From the NCBI GenBank assembly GCA_020055645.1, contig CM034550.1:12041001-12105000 (forward strand): 64,000 nucleotides of DNA, read 5' to 3'. The translations under genes were made by a program, and so were the position numbers. Numbering within the stretch: position 1 is the stretch's first letter; every line of letters starts with the position of its first letter. Below the pieces are notes generated by a model. It made no database searches. It was not told the DNA's origin and saw only the letters and a list, made by a program, of their open reading frames with translations. This document shows, piece after piece, positions 1 through 12,216 of this stretch. The DNA is from Tomocerus qinae (lineage: Eukaryota; Arthropoda; Collembola; Entomobryomorpha; Tomoceridae).

Positions 1-3000
1 AACTGTTAACGGTTCAACAGATAAATGGGACATGAGTAGCTTCACTTTCACCGTTTATATCCACGTTAGCGTCCTTCTCTCGTTACGATTAGCTTATTAT
101 CTATTTACCCGCTACCCGACTATCTTCTTCTCTATTGCTCCTGTAATAATAATACTCTTTTACTGTATACTTACCCTTAGTTTTTACTATAATATTTTCC
201 TACTGTTACTACTGTGTAAAATGGCAATTCCGGGATCTATTTTCTCTATTATATTATGATTGAATTTAATACTACCGTTGATACTTGGCATTATTATTAT
301 TCTCCACTAAATAACTAATCTCCGAGTTATTAATCCCACGATGTGCTAATAGACCTCCATTTAGAATTCAGTCTCTGAGTTTACAAAATAACTTTCACTG
401 TTTCTTTGAGGTACAAGCTCAAGAACGTGTGGCAGATGGTGAATTGGGTGAGAGAAGATTCTCCACAATTTATAATCCTAATACCTCCTGGATTCTATTT
501 ATATCCTAAAAGATCCGTGTTAATTTCACAAAACTGTAACTTTCTTGTTGGGGGAGACGTGAATGGGATTTTGAAAGTGTTGGGTGTGAAGTGCCAACCC
601 TCGGTGTGAATGATTCTATCTACTTATCACAATTTTCAGAGAATTCGGTGAATTCATGTCGGTAAATTAAAGACAAGTTCTCTGCGTGCTAGCTGCACGC
701 CCACTGAGACACTCGACTCAACTCCCGGCTCTTTTCCACCACAAACCAGGGAGACGAAGCCAGCCTTGAACAGAATTGTGTTGCTAGCAGCAAGCCTTAA
801 AATCCGTTGTAGCCAACAGAACACACAAACAACTAGTAACTATAAATCAAAGAGGACAATATCCTATTAGTGAATAAATATATTGATAGGGATACTAGTA
901 ATGCTATAAGTATATATTATACACAGGTGAAAATTAAATGGACAAGAAACGAACGTCATGACTTGTTTACATCCTCGTAATTCAGGGATCACATACTCCA
1001 AATGTATTAGCAATATAACAATTTTATTCAGTGACGATGATACAGTATTTACAAACCTGGACTAGACTAGTAGGGCAGATGTGCAAATAACATTCCCTGG
1101 AAAATATAATAAACAAGGTACATATGGAAGGGGAACTGACATGTAGTAAATACAGTATTTGCAATAAAGGACGGGAAACCATTACACGAAGAAATGATAG
1201 TAACTCAGAAAATGGGATCACAACAGTTATAAGCCACAGGCAATGTTACATAAGTCAAAGTCAAGCTAAGCCATAAGCCATCGAATCAGACTAGAAAAAG
1301 AGAACAGGCGCAGGATATAATACTACAAAAGGGAAACATATGGGGAAAGTAAGGAATTTTCTTCGGACAAAACTTTCGTAAATACGAGAGAAATCCATCC
1401 TTTTCACCTTCTATCTAATATTTATGGAGCTAGGAGACAGTTTTTCTCACTTATCCACTGCCAACGGGGGAAATACACTATTTATTACTTCTCTCGGCTG
1501 ATTTTTCTCTGTCTGAGGGAAAACTCTTAATTAAATACTAAACCTAATCCGAGAGAAAATCTTTTAAACTTTATAAATCTCAATCTCTCCCATTTTCTCA
1601 TGTACCAAATTGGTAAAATGGAAAAAAGGGTAGAAAAAAATCTCAGTTTATAAGAATACTAGAAAAAGGTTGGAGAATTGGAAAGAAACGGCTCAATTAG
1701 AGGTGGTATGGCCAAAGAGCAACACAACATGCACCTATCATTTCTTGAACTAATTCCGATATACACAATAATATAGGTTTCCAATATATCCTTATATAGG
1801 GTGGAGGCGGAGGTAGTAGTAGATCTACTTTTAAAGTCAAGCCACAGCAATGCGGACATTTTTATTGCCATTTTCATAGAATAATGCCCTTGTTAAGGGA
1901 ATATCATAAAAACAGATTACCTACTACTACACACACATACATAGTCTTGTGTATAGTGTGTATACTATATTATATAGGAGTTAGGAGTAATACACTTATA
2001 AGGGTTGTGGTGTGATGTCAATGCAAAAACGAAGTTTCCTACTTTATTCAACTTCACTTTGGTTGTCTGCATTGCGTAGCTTAAGAAATGCAGTGCATGT
2101 AGGACTAAACATGTAGGGCTCTGTCTGTACTGCATTCAGTTACATTTATCTCTTGTGTATGTAAGTCTTCCTTGTTTTCCAGATACATGTTATCTGTGGT
2201 GCAGTAGTAGAGACTCGGAGTTCCGTTCCCCGACATACAGATACATGTGATGTGCCAAGCTCTTGCAATTTTAACTCTACTCTTACATAAAACATGAGAT
2301 GAGACGGAGTAGTAACGTACGAGCTCCAGCCTCCTCCAAACTCTCAACTCCCTTTAGTAAGCCAACTTGACTCCAGTTTCCTCAAAAAATAAGATCAACT
2401 CCAATTTAATGAGTAGTGTAAGTGAAGTTGATGTAGACTCGTCGGCTCCTTCCCTGCTTTGCTTTTTATTTTCAACTACTACTACTACTATATAACAAAG
2501 ATATCAACAAATATATTCTTCAAAAGAAACTGACCCCCGCGTGACCTACTACAAGTTTTACATTCATACATACCCAGACACTCGCTTTTATATTATTACA
2601 CTATTAACATTACGGCATCGTTAAAAGAATATACCTATTTATCTCCGCATTGTAAAATCAATATCCCAAAGATATATAAATGTCCTCCACTTTCCTTTCT
2701 CCTTCTTTCCAATGTCTCACTACAAAATTCTCTGATTTGATTACTTTCTGCGTCCTCGGAGGACTAACATTCACAATATCAGCTGTGTCTCCTTTTCTCA
2801 ACTTTTTTTTAAAGTGAACAACCAAAAAGTTAACAAATTCCCTTTACTTTTAATACTAAATGTGAATTTATAGTGAATAATTATTTTGAAGTGATTTATT
2901 TATACAAATGGTTTCTCCCGATTTGAATCTACAGTGATATTTCAAAGTGATAAATACACGGCGATAAATTTTGGATCAATAGCGTGGAAAATATTAATCA

Positions 3001-5139
3001 ATATTTGAATATTGTTAACATATGATATTAATGTACCTGAGTTTGTTTGGAATAAGATTGTGTGGGGAGAAAGTGTATTATCCTCCTTTGGGAAAGTATC
3101 CACCTGCTTTGCTTTCCTTTCTTGTGGTGCCCTGTTTCTCATCTTCGTCTGTTACAACTGAGTGAGTGAGACACTGACTCTTTTGCATTATAATAGCTAC
3201 ATCCACATTGCTTCAAAGTCTTCGCACACTTTTCCGCATATCACCAACTATATATATACAAGTATATAGCTTCTGAATTTTTTAGACGTCTCAGATCTCT
3301 TCCTCGATTCTATTATCACTGTCTTTACCATTAAGACTACTCTCTGCTACTACATACGCTGCATCAAATGCTCCACTTTGTTTAATACAAGTTCAACACG
3401 CCGCCTACTCAACGTATTATCTTCTCTTCTACTGAAACTCAACTATAAATCCACTTCTACTATATAAACTAATCTACAAAATACATTTTGTTATTCTTTA
3501 CATGCACTCAATAATAGACAGACATCCAGACTACTAATGAAATTATACTGACACAATACACACAGGTAGAAGTAGAACAGACACATCTTTGACAATACAC
3601 TTCAAAAACAAAAATTCACAGGTACACTAAAGTTTTAGGGAATAACAAAAATTAGGCATTACAGTTTACTCCAAAAGTCATCATTTCGTATTGTAAAAAC
3701 TTAAAATTAAGATAATCCAGTAATCTGTTAACATGTTTCGAAATAATATGCAATGAAATGCAGTTTAAAACTAATTAAAATTAAGAAAACTAAATAATCC
3801 TTTTAAATTACACTTAAAACTGACCATTTTTCGGAACAATATGAATGGAAACGTATTAACTACTGATTAAAATAATTAAGATTTAATATAGCTTAGTAAT
3901 CTATTGAATTCGCCCTTAAAACTGACCATTTTTTGGAACAAAATGAATTGAAAGTCATAATCAACGGTTGATAGGTGTTAAAATGGAGAAACGCAAAGGA
4001 ATTAAGTAGGAAGGCCTGAAAAGGAATTACGCTGCCTTAACAGTGCCATGATATACTTATAATCTTATTTGGTACCTGAATTTTGTGTAAGATGATGTTG
4101 TTCAGTTTGTATGGAGTAGTGTAGGATATTCAGAGTTACAAGGCAGAGGAGTAAAAGTACTCAAATAAATATGACTTGTAGAATTAGCCATTATGTCATG
4201 TCTGATATTTGTATGGATGTGCATGTAGCAGAAAAGTATCGTTAGTTATCCATAAAGCAAGACATTATGTGTCGAAATGTAAAAGTATTACTCCAGATGG
4301 TATGCAAATTAGATGAGCACAGTTTTTAATAGGTTAATTATTCAGTAAATACCGGTAGACACTGGAAAAGGGAGCAGATATGCAATTAAGACCCGTTAAT
4401 AAATTAATAGGATGGAAGATAATGTAAAGATGTAGTTTATCCATGATTGATGAGCATTAAGGTTTGCTATATGAATAATAAAGGAGTCCGCAAATGAAGG
4501 AAAGGTTAAAATATAGAATGATATTCATAAAAAATATATTAAGTATGTACACAGAGGATGATATAGTTCGTTGGTTCTAAGGAAGTTGAATCATAAATTT
4601 TTAAAAGTTAAATCTTGCACGGAGAATCTAGCGGATGTTGTCTACTGACATACACACACGTACTACATCAGTCTGAAACGGTATAGCCAATATTCATGAG
4701 ACTATTTCTAGGATAATTGACCATTATTTTGCACTCATTAGTTAAGAGAAACACTGCAACGGTACATTCTTTGTATTGCAAGCATAACATAGCATCGTCA
4801 AAGGAATACAAACGAACACCTCACCCAGCAATGCATGCACAAACTTTATTTCAACCAAGGTGGAAGGTTATCTTTGTGCCTTCAATCTTTGTGTACGAGA
4901 AACACGAGGAACAACGTCATTTTTACCTTCAGTAGCAGCAAAAATAAATACTAAACTCAAAATTTACTTCAAATAGTGAATTTAGGGAAATTCCAGTGAA
5001 TGTGCACTTAATTTTATCACTTTACATGTGATTAAGCCTTAAAAAAATATTCCAAAAACAATATTGTGATTTAAAAAAAATTGGCCCGTGAAATGTGCCT
5101 TATAGAATTTGCATGAAAGGCAAATGAAAAATTCGCACT
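1..5139. other. Intergenic region, no gene seen
   Basis: AT-rich DNA with only short, non-conserved open frames (none above about 80 codons). I could not chain any of them through splice sites into a recognisable protein. It holds a short ACT trinucleotide run near 2475-2491, TA-rich patches near 3250, and a degenerate repeat of about 100 bp at roughly 3700-3965 (listed separately). The last few hundred bases presumably carry the promoter and 5' UTR of the glucoside xylosyltransferase gene, but no clear core-promoter motif stands out. Confidence 0.6.
3700..3965. repeat. Degenerate ~100-bp direct repeat
   Basis: The string CTTAAAACTGACCATTTTT followed by a GGAACAA-type stretch and ATGAAT occurs near 3813 and again near 3915, a spacing of about 102 bp. 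A third, more diverged copy (GTTAACATGTTTCGAAATAATATG) may lie just upstream, near 3728. No coding potential is seen. It looks like an old local duplication or a fragment of a dispersed repeat. Confidence 0.4.
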
Positions 5140-8100
5140 ATGACAAGTAGCCCTAAAACCCATAGAAAATTTCACTACGAAGATCTCACAATGATTCGTA
5201 GCAAACGTAGACGCCTTTTTATTATTGGAGGAATTGTACTTTCGACGGTGTACCTAATTCAATATTCTAACTATGAGTTTAAAGATTCTTCTGGCAGCAG
5301 CCAATTGGCAAATACGAGAAACTCGCAATACAAAGGAAAAGGGAAGATATATCCAAGAGGAGTAGTTGTAAAAGTCAATAAAGCAAGCGGAGATAGCGGA
5401 AGGATGTGCACTGTCGCTGTTGCAATCATTCTGTGCCAAGATTCCCCTGCTGCACAAAATGTTAAAAATATACAGGGAAATTATCATACTGCGACAGATT
5501 TCAGTCGCCAGATTAATCAGACTGTTGTAATGCTTAAATCTATCGCCCTACTTACCAAATTCAGTGCCAATTCGACAGAACAAGAATCAGAAGAGTGTGT
5601 TAATGTTATCGTCATCTCTGATACTAAAGGACACTATAAAACTATCTTGAACAGAATTGACAAAGACGAAAAATGGTCCGATGATTTTAGAAAACGGATC
5701 AAGTTTTCATACATACCGGTCAAATATCCCACAGGTAATTTTCTGCAATAAAATCGAGGGAGATGCATACAAAAGACCGAATTGTATAATTAGAATTAGT
5801 ATAATACTTAATTAATTAGAATTAGATGCAAAATTTTCGGAGATAGAAAATAAATAGTAATTTATTTTCTTTCAGGATCGCAATGGATGAGAAAATTATT
5901 TCGCCCCTGCGCCACTTTGCGATTATTTTTAGCTGAACTTCTCCCAACTTACGATTCGTTAATTTATTTAGACACGGATATAATATTTTTTCAAAGTGTG
6001 CAAAACCTTTGGTCCGAGTTTCATCTATTTACCCATGCTGAAAAGGAAACTAATTTACCCATTGCGGCGATGGCTCCTTGCCTGTTCCATTACGGAACTA
6101 AACAAAACGAAATCCCGTACTATGGAAGTTCAGGCCTTAATGCTGGGATCATGCTCATGAATCTTACTAGAATGAGAAGTACTTTATGGACGCATAAAAT
6201 TCGAATGGTAACGACCATGTTCCAGAACAAAATCAAACTAGCGGACCAGGTATACCGTTTTAACAAAAATGACCAAATTAATCTATTTTTCATTCTTTGT
6301 CTTAAAAAAGTTTTTCGCTATTCTTTCTTCAGTATATATATGCAGATTTTAAAACATAATCCGCAAGAATCATTTGGCCAAATAGTCTTAGTTGCTTATT
6401 TTGCAAATCTAACCTGAATCACATTATGCATATTATGGTCATACATATACCGGCATTATCTATACACTTATTCCATGAACTTCATAAATGGATAGTCTTA
6501 TTTCACCAAAAAGGATAATTTTTTGTGATTTCTCTTTCCAAAATAGTTTTGTAAATACATGAAAGTGTTTGGGAATGGATACATTGAAAAGAGAAGGAAA
6601 TTACTCTAATTTGCATATTAACACATCTAACATATGTCTGTAATATCTGTACTCAACTCAAATTATGAAAAAGTTAAATTGTAACATTAACGTATTGTGG
6701 CATCATAATTCTACTGACATTGGAAGCATGCGCATAGCGTTCCTATGAAATATACGAATTAGAATAATAAAATTACGAAAAAATACCTCGCGTATGTTAA
6801 CAGACGTGACAGTGACTCCAAGCCATAGACACCAGCCACACCAGAGTTCAGCGGGCCAGCCAAATCAACTCCTCCAACTATCTCCAGCAACATTAGGAAT
6901 ATTGTAGTCGCAGAGTTGCTGTCGTTGTGAAGGTTAGTTTTTTTCTGAAGCTGTATTGATCTTTACCATCATCGACTCGTCGAAATCGCTTCGGATAAGT
7001 TGAAGTCAGGTCATCAGGTAAATAAATAATTGTTTCATTATTCATTTGCAATTATCTGTGCTAATTATTACGAGGGCCAACATTTAATATTGCTATTACT
7101 TCGCAGAGTCAAAATGGACACGGAAGTGATGCCAAAATTTTTCAAGGGCCGTGACATCGTTTGGCCAAATGACAACGAATTCACTTGTCGGTTTTGTGGT
7201 TTCGATGCCGAGGGTAGAGTGAGGCTCCAATTCTTAAGTTCAAAAATCGGCGTAAGTATTATCTTTAGTATTGACTAGTCATTAGTGTATAGAGTACCTA
7301 GTACCTGTTGTTGTATTCCTCTGTGTTTATGTTTTTAATTTAGGAAGATCGTAGGCGCATTAAATCTGAAATGGAAGACTATTATCGTATAAAGGAAAAT
7401 CGTGTCAATTTGAAATGGGAAGATTTGGAAGATCGGATGATTGTTGTAGTTTCTGCAAAGGGCGTTTATATTCGAGCTCAGATCATTGAGTTGCCAAAAG
7501 AAAAAAATGACGACGTGATTGTTATGAATGTGGACAATGACAGAGTACGTAAGTGCCATTATCGTGAACTATTGTGGATTCATCCTAAACACATGGAAGC
7601 CCCTTTTCAGGTATTATAACGTATTACTTCGAATATTTTTCTAACTGACAAAATTCAAAACCATTGTACGTTTTCTGTTTCAGGTGGCTCCGGTTGAGCT
7701 AAACAAATTGGAGTTTTTTCGTGGTAGCAGCTTCCTTCAATATATGATGAGAGATATGGAGAAGAAAATGTTTCACAAATTCGCATACATCAGGCTTATG
7801 ATGGACAGAGATAAGACTGTCCCTGTAACCGAGATTTACTTGGATGCTAAGAACAAACACTACTTAAATGAAATGGTGATTGAACGGTTGCAAAATTACT
7901 GCCCACAGCTTCCAGCTCCGGTACCCAATATTTTCTGTATTTTATCAATATGATTTTTACAACAAGGATTAAATTGTTTCTATTATAATAGGCAGGTGCA
8001 ATGATTTCCCATCTAGAACTGGATGGGACAATTTGGATCCAGAAAGATACACCTTTACTTCGCCTGATTCTTGCGTACAAACGGCCAAATCTCCAGATAA

Positions 8101-9780
8101 TAAAAGAAAGGTGCGAAAAGGAAAAAGAACAGACTTGTTGGGGTTACAACAACATCACGCGGCAATTATATGGCAAGCAGGAAAAAGTTTTTTATGGTCG
8201 ACACGAAGACAACAATTACTACAGAATCTTCGTCCATGGCAGTAATCCAAAAATGACCAGGGTAAAAATAATTTTTTGAAATACTTATTTCTTTGCCTTT
8301 AGGTACCTTTTTAATTTGAATTGTCTTTTAGTTTGATGTAGAGTTCATGGATTTTGGAGAACGTAAAACAATAAAATCAGGAGACATAAAAATCTGTGAG
8401 GATTTTGGTTATTTCAACAGCATTTTAAGACAAATCCCCCCACAGGTAGATGCAGTTTCCCTAATTTGATTGTACGTTAATGTTAGGAGTAATGTTTCTC
8501 ATTTGTGAACCATTTTATTTTTGTTTGTAGTGTATTAAGGCTCAGATGGCTGGCATAGGCCAATTAGACATTCCAACTTTTTGGAGTTACATTGATGTAA
8601 ACAAAACAATCATCAGTGTTGAGGTAAGTATATTATTATTTATTACTTTTTACAGTTTCTGTATTTAAAAAGTTTTTTATTGTGATATGGTCATAAGAAA
8701 TAAGAAATACTAAATATGAATTCTTTGTAGTTGACTGATGACCCGGAGGACATAACTGAACACAACTCCGAATTACCACATGTCAATGTTTTCATTTGGT
8801 CTGAAGATGAGGGGGGTACTAACAAGATCAATTTGAATCAACTCTTGGTGAACACGAGAAATGCGACCGATGAATATATACTCGGGCGGTTAGGAAAAGG
8901 ACGTCCAATCTCTCAGGATTCTCTAGATTGTGTTCCTGGACCTTCTTCTAGCAGTTAGATGCAAAAAATGAAGCTTCTCATTTTACATGGACTTTTGATG
9001 ATGATACAAGGACAAATTAAATATATTAATTGACATTGCCATACTTGACGTTTCATATAATGTTAAAAATATGATTGAATTAATTGAAACTTATTTTTTT
9101 TTAAATAATAAAGTTTGGATCGTTTCTACTTTCAAAAGCCTTTTGAATTGTAAACTTATTAGTCATACTTTTTTAGCTTCAGACGTTTTATGCAGTTATG
9201 AGTTAGGACATTCCGCTTTGCCTTCGTATGCTTTTTTCCTGATCTTTTTATGCATAATTTTGATTAATGGTAATGTAAACTGAGCTTGTGGGTTGTAGAT
9301 TAATGATTTTCTCTATTACAGGACATTCTGAATATATACTTCCATTTTTTCCCTGAGCATTTACATCTACTGTCATGTGATTGGAATTTTCGTCCGTTTC
9401 AATGCCGAAATGGAGGTTTTTGTCAAGATGCATCAATTTCTAAAGGGATATCAGCACTGCATGGAAATGCTCTTAGTTTTACATCACAAGGTCAAGAACC
9501 TCTTTTCCACACGATTTACGAAACGTTCCGAAAGTTGAAACTAGACGGTAATTTCTCCCTAGAATACTTTGTAGAGGACTTGAATTTTAATTTGATTGAA
9601 AGCGAGGAAAGGTATCGGATCAAAGCCATTTCGTCGGAGTGTGCCAACTGGGGAATATTTACTTCATTAGTCCTTCGTCGATTTGAAGGAATACTAAAGA
9701 GAGATGAGGGCGCAATTCTTGATGAAGTTCTATACGATGATTACGACAATTATACGGAAAGCTACGAAAACAACTTATAA
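5140..9780 (+). CDS. GXYLT1: Glucoside xylosyltransferase (GT8 family), 3 exons with a nested host intron
   Basis: Exons 5140-5734, 5876-6249 and 9322-9780 join in phase to about 475 aa. The product should be a Golgi type II membrane enzyme adding xylose to O-linked glucose on Notch EGF repeats (family knowledge). Visible features are a basic N-terminus and one membrane segment (about residues 26-40), the family block FRPCATLRLFL (207-217), the metal-binding DTD (231-233) and YYGSSGLNAGIMLMN. The join ADQ|DILN (321-327) is followed by CDWNFRPFQC and LHGN (369-372). Exon 3 supplies exactly the C-terminal motifs missing after exon 2, so the 6250-9321 intron is well supported. That intron contains the whole Tudor gene on the same strand. 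Translation could start at Met1 or Met18 (MIRSKRRR). A candidate AATAAA lies at 9968-9973. Drosophila shams is the family member known in flies. Confidence 0.88.
7114..8958 (+). CDS. Tudor-domain protein, nested in a GXYLT intron
   Basis: Seven exons, 7114-7251, 7344-7610, 7684-7920, 7992-8261, 8332-8445, 8531-8623 and 8731-8958, join to 448 aa; all six introns are phase 0. Two extended Tudor-like modules are visible. The first (about residues 66-125) contains VYIRAQIIEL and VMNVDNDRVRKCHYREL. The second (about 215-345) contains the typical core VEFMDFGERKTI. The N-terminus has a CRFCGF pair of cysteines. Tudor domains bind methylated arginine or lysine, and multi-Tudor proteins often act in germline granules and the piRNA pathway (family knowledge); the exact role here is unknown. 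The ATG follows an AG acceptor at 7106, so a 5' UTR exon probably lies upstream (possible donor near 7020). Host exons lie on either side on the same strand. An AATAAA at 9107-9112 fits its 3' end. Confidence 0.85.
9107..9112 (+). promoter_or_regulatory. Polyadenylation signal of the nested Tudor gene
   Basis: AATAAA about 150 bp after the Tudor stop codon and about 210 bp before the acceptor of the last GXYLT exon. If used, it would end the nested transcript inside the host intron. Confidence 0.5.
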
Positions 9781-9967
9781 ACCGAAAGAGTTTACTTTAC
9801 ATAGACTGTAATGGATGACTAAAATGTAGTACAGACGCTAGTCTGGCTGCAAAAGTAACAAATAGCCTTTTCGACTTAAATATCAATAACTAAAAAATAA
9901 TTAAACATTTTTTGTACATATAAGTCCCACGAATACGTAAAATTTTTAATATATTAATGAAAATCAC

Positions 9968-9973
9968 AATAAA
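9968..9973 (+). promoter_or_regulatory. Candidate polyadenylation signal of GXYLT
   Basis: AATAAA about 190 bp after the stop codon at 9780, in AT-rich sequence. Other near-matches exist nearby, so the choice is tentative. Confidence 0.4.
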
Positions 9974-10438
9974 ATTTTAAAAAATTCAGAAATTCTTTCC
10001 TTAACTAGATAATTCATTAAATCCATTTTATTAGTAGACATTTTTCGGTCAAATTCATACAATTAAAGCGCGTGCTGTTCATTATTCATAATATTTTATT
10101 AATAGTCTTAGCATACGTACTTTCCTACTAACACTACAGAATTAATTCATATGTGTCGATTCCAGCAAATTTAAGCTTTCAGGTGATGACTGATAAATTT
10201 GGTTTTCCATTTAATAAAATAAAGCAGAAAATTCTCTACAAAATAAAAAAAAACTCAAAATTTTAAACCCATTCCTACTATTTTTAAAAATTCATTGAAA
10301 CTGAGGCAATTATTTTATGCTTTCATAAAATAAAATAGAAATAAATTCAGTAAGTAACCGAAGGCCAGCATTGTAGAACATCCGACAATTCAAACTTTTA
10401 TGAAAATTAGTACCACCTTTCGTATGCAGCTTAGAAAC

Positions 10439-10608
10439 CATTTCCAACCACTTAAAAATCATTTCCAAACACTAGGAAATCATTTCCAAACACTTGGAAA
10501 TCATTTCCAAACACTTGGAAATCATTTCCAAATACTTGGAAACCATTTGCAAACATTTGGAAACCATTTCCAAACACTTGTAAACCATTTCCAAGCACTT
10601 GGAAAGGT
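10439..10608. repeat. 21-bp tandem repeat, each unit palindromic
   Basis: About eight tandem copies of a 21-bp unit, consensus CATTTCCAAACACTTGGAAA plus T or C. Each unit is itself a near-palindrome (TTTCCAA ... TTGGAAA). Because 21 is a multiple of three, open frames run through it on both strands (NHFQTLG repeats on +), but these are not genes. The array abuts the left end of the fold-back element; partial copies in opposite orientation follow its right end (about 11960-12005). Confidence 0.85.
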
Positions 10609-11950
10609 TTCTAAACACACCCAAGTGGGTGTGTTTAGTGGGAGGGGCAACCACACCCACTTGGTAAATACAGTTGTATTTTACTACCAATTTGGATTTT
10701 GAAGTTTCAAAACTAGCTGATTTCGAATAAATTGGACATTTTAACGAAATTTGAGAACTGGGTGGAGCGACTCCACCCATTTTCTTATATTTACACAATT
10801 AAGCTGTCAAATTCTATTTTGACGTTGTGGAACATGCTGATTTCGAATAAATTAGTCAATTAAACCAAATCTAAGAAGTGGGTGGGGCCAGCCTGCCTAT
10901 TTTCTAATATTTATATAATTAAGTTGTCAAATGTTATTTTAAGCTTTCGAAACATGGAAATTTTGAATAAATTAGTCATTTTAACGACACTTGAAAACTG
11001 GGTGGAGCGACTCCACCCATTTTCTAATATCTATGCAATTAAGCTGTCAAATTCTATTTTGACGTTGTGGAACATGCTGATTTCAAATAAATTAGTCAAT
11101 TTAACCAAATCTGAGAAGTAGGTGGGGCCAGCCTACCTATTTTCTAATATTTATTCAATTAAGTTGTCAAATTTTATTTTAAGCTTTCGAAACATAAAAA
11201 TTTCGAATAAATAAGTCATTTTAACGACACTTGAAAACTGGGTGGAGCGACTCCATCCATTTTCTAATATCTACACAATTGAGCTGTCAAATTCTATTTT
11301 GAGGTTTTGGAACATGCTGATTTCGAATAAATTAGTCATTTTAACCAAATCTGAGAAGTGTCTCCATGTTTCGAAATCTGAAAATAAAATTTGATAACTT
11401 AAATGTATGAATATTAGAAAATAGATAGGCTGGCCCCACACACTTCTCAGATTTTGTTAAATTTTCTAATTTATTCGAAATCAGCATGTTCCACAACCTC
11501 AAAATAGAATTTGGCAGTTTAATTGTATAAATATTAAAAAATGGGTGGAGTCGGCACACCCAGTTTCAAATTTCGTTAAAATGACTAATTTATTCGAAAT
11601 TTCTATGTTTCGAAAGCTTAAAATAAAATTTGACAACTTAATTGTATAAATATTAGAAAATAGGTAGGCTGGCCCCACCCACTTCTCAGATTTGGTTTAA
11701 TTGACTAATTTATTCGAAATCAGCATGTTCCACAACCTCAAAATAGAATTTGGCAGTTTAATTGTATAAATATTAAAAAATGGGTGGAGTCGCTCCACCC
11801 AGTTTTCAAATTTCGTTAAAATGTCCAATTTATTCGAAATCAGCTAGTTTTGAAACTTCAAAATCCAAATTGGTAGTAAAATACAACTGTATTTACCAAG
11901 TGGGTGTGGTTGCCCCTCCCACTAAACACACCCACTTGCCTGTTTAGAAA
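10609..11950. mobile_element. Fold-back element with 120/240-bp repeat units
   Basis: The ends mirror each other. The left starts with TTTCTAAACACACCC, then GGGAGGGGCAACCACACCC. The right ends with GGGTGTGGTTGCCCCTCCC, then GTTTAGAAA. Between them, two kinds of ~120-bp unit alternate. Kind A is marked by GGGTGGAGCGACTCCACCC, itself a near-palindrome; kind B is marked by GGGGCCAGCCT. In the left arm, A recurs at about 10759, 10999 and 11239, an exact 240-bp period. Orientation flips near 11360 and the same units continue inverted to 11950. No transposase is visible. The structure fits a Foldback-type or other non-autonomous hairpin element; the family is unknown to me. Confidence 0.8.
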
Positions 11951-12216
11951 TGTTTTCTAAGTGCTTGGAAATGGTCTCCAACTCAATGGAAGTAGTTGGA
12001 AAAACTTCGGACAATCATGTGTAGGACGTTTACATAACTATCAGTTTCATAAACGTCTAAAATACTGAGAGGTTAGATTGATGTGGTTGCCTTGTATTCC
12101 TCTTTACTCAATATCATAGTTTTCACCTTAAGGTTCTAAGTTGCTGGAATCGGCACATATACACTTGCAGTTATGAAATAACTGAATAAAGTACAAGTAT
12201 CGGCTCCTGATTTAAA

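Noticed and set aside
6250-6417. Read-through C-terminus of GXYLT after ADQ (frame open to 6417, with a stretch HNPQES reminiscent of the family's HNPE)
   Set aside because: A GT donor sits at 6250 and the true continuation with all family motifs is found at 9322-9780. The resemblance covers too few residues to claim a decayed exon.
10400-10798. Two overlapping frames of 100 and 108 codons on opposite strands
   Set aside because: Both are translations of the 21-bp tandem repeat and of the fold-back end. No start context, splice logic or family match.
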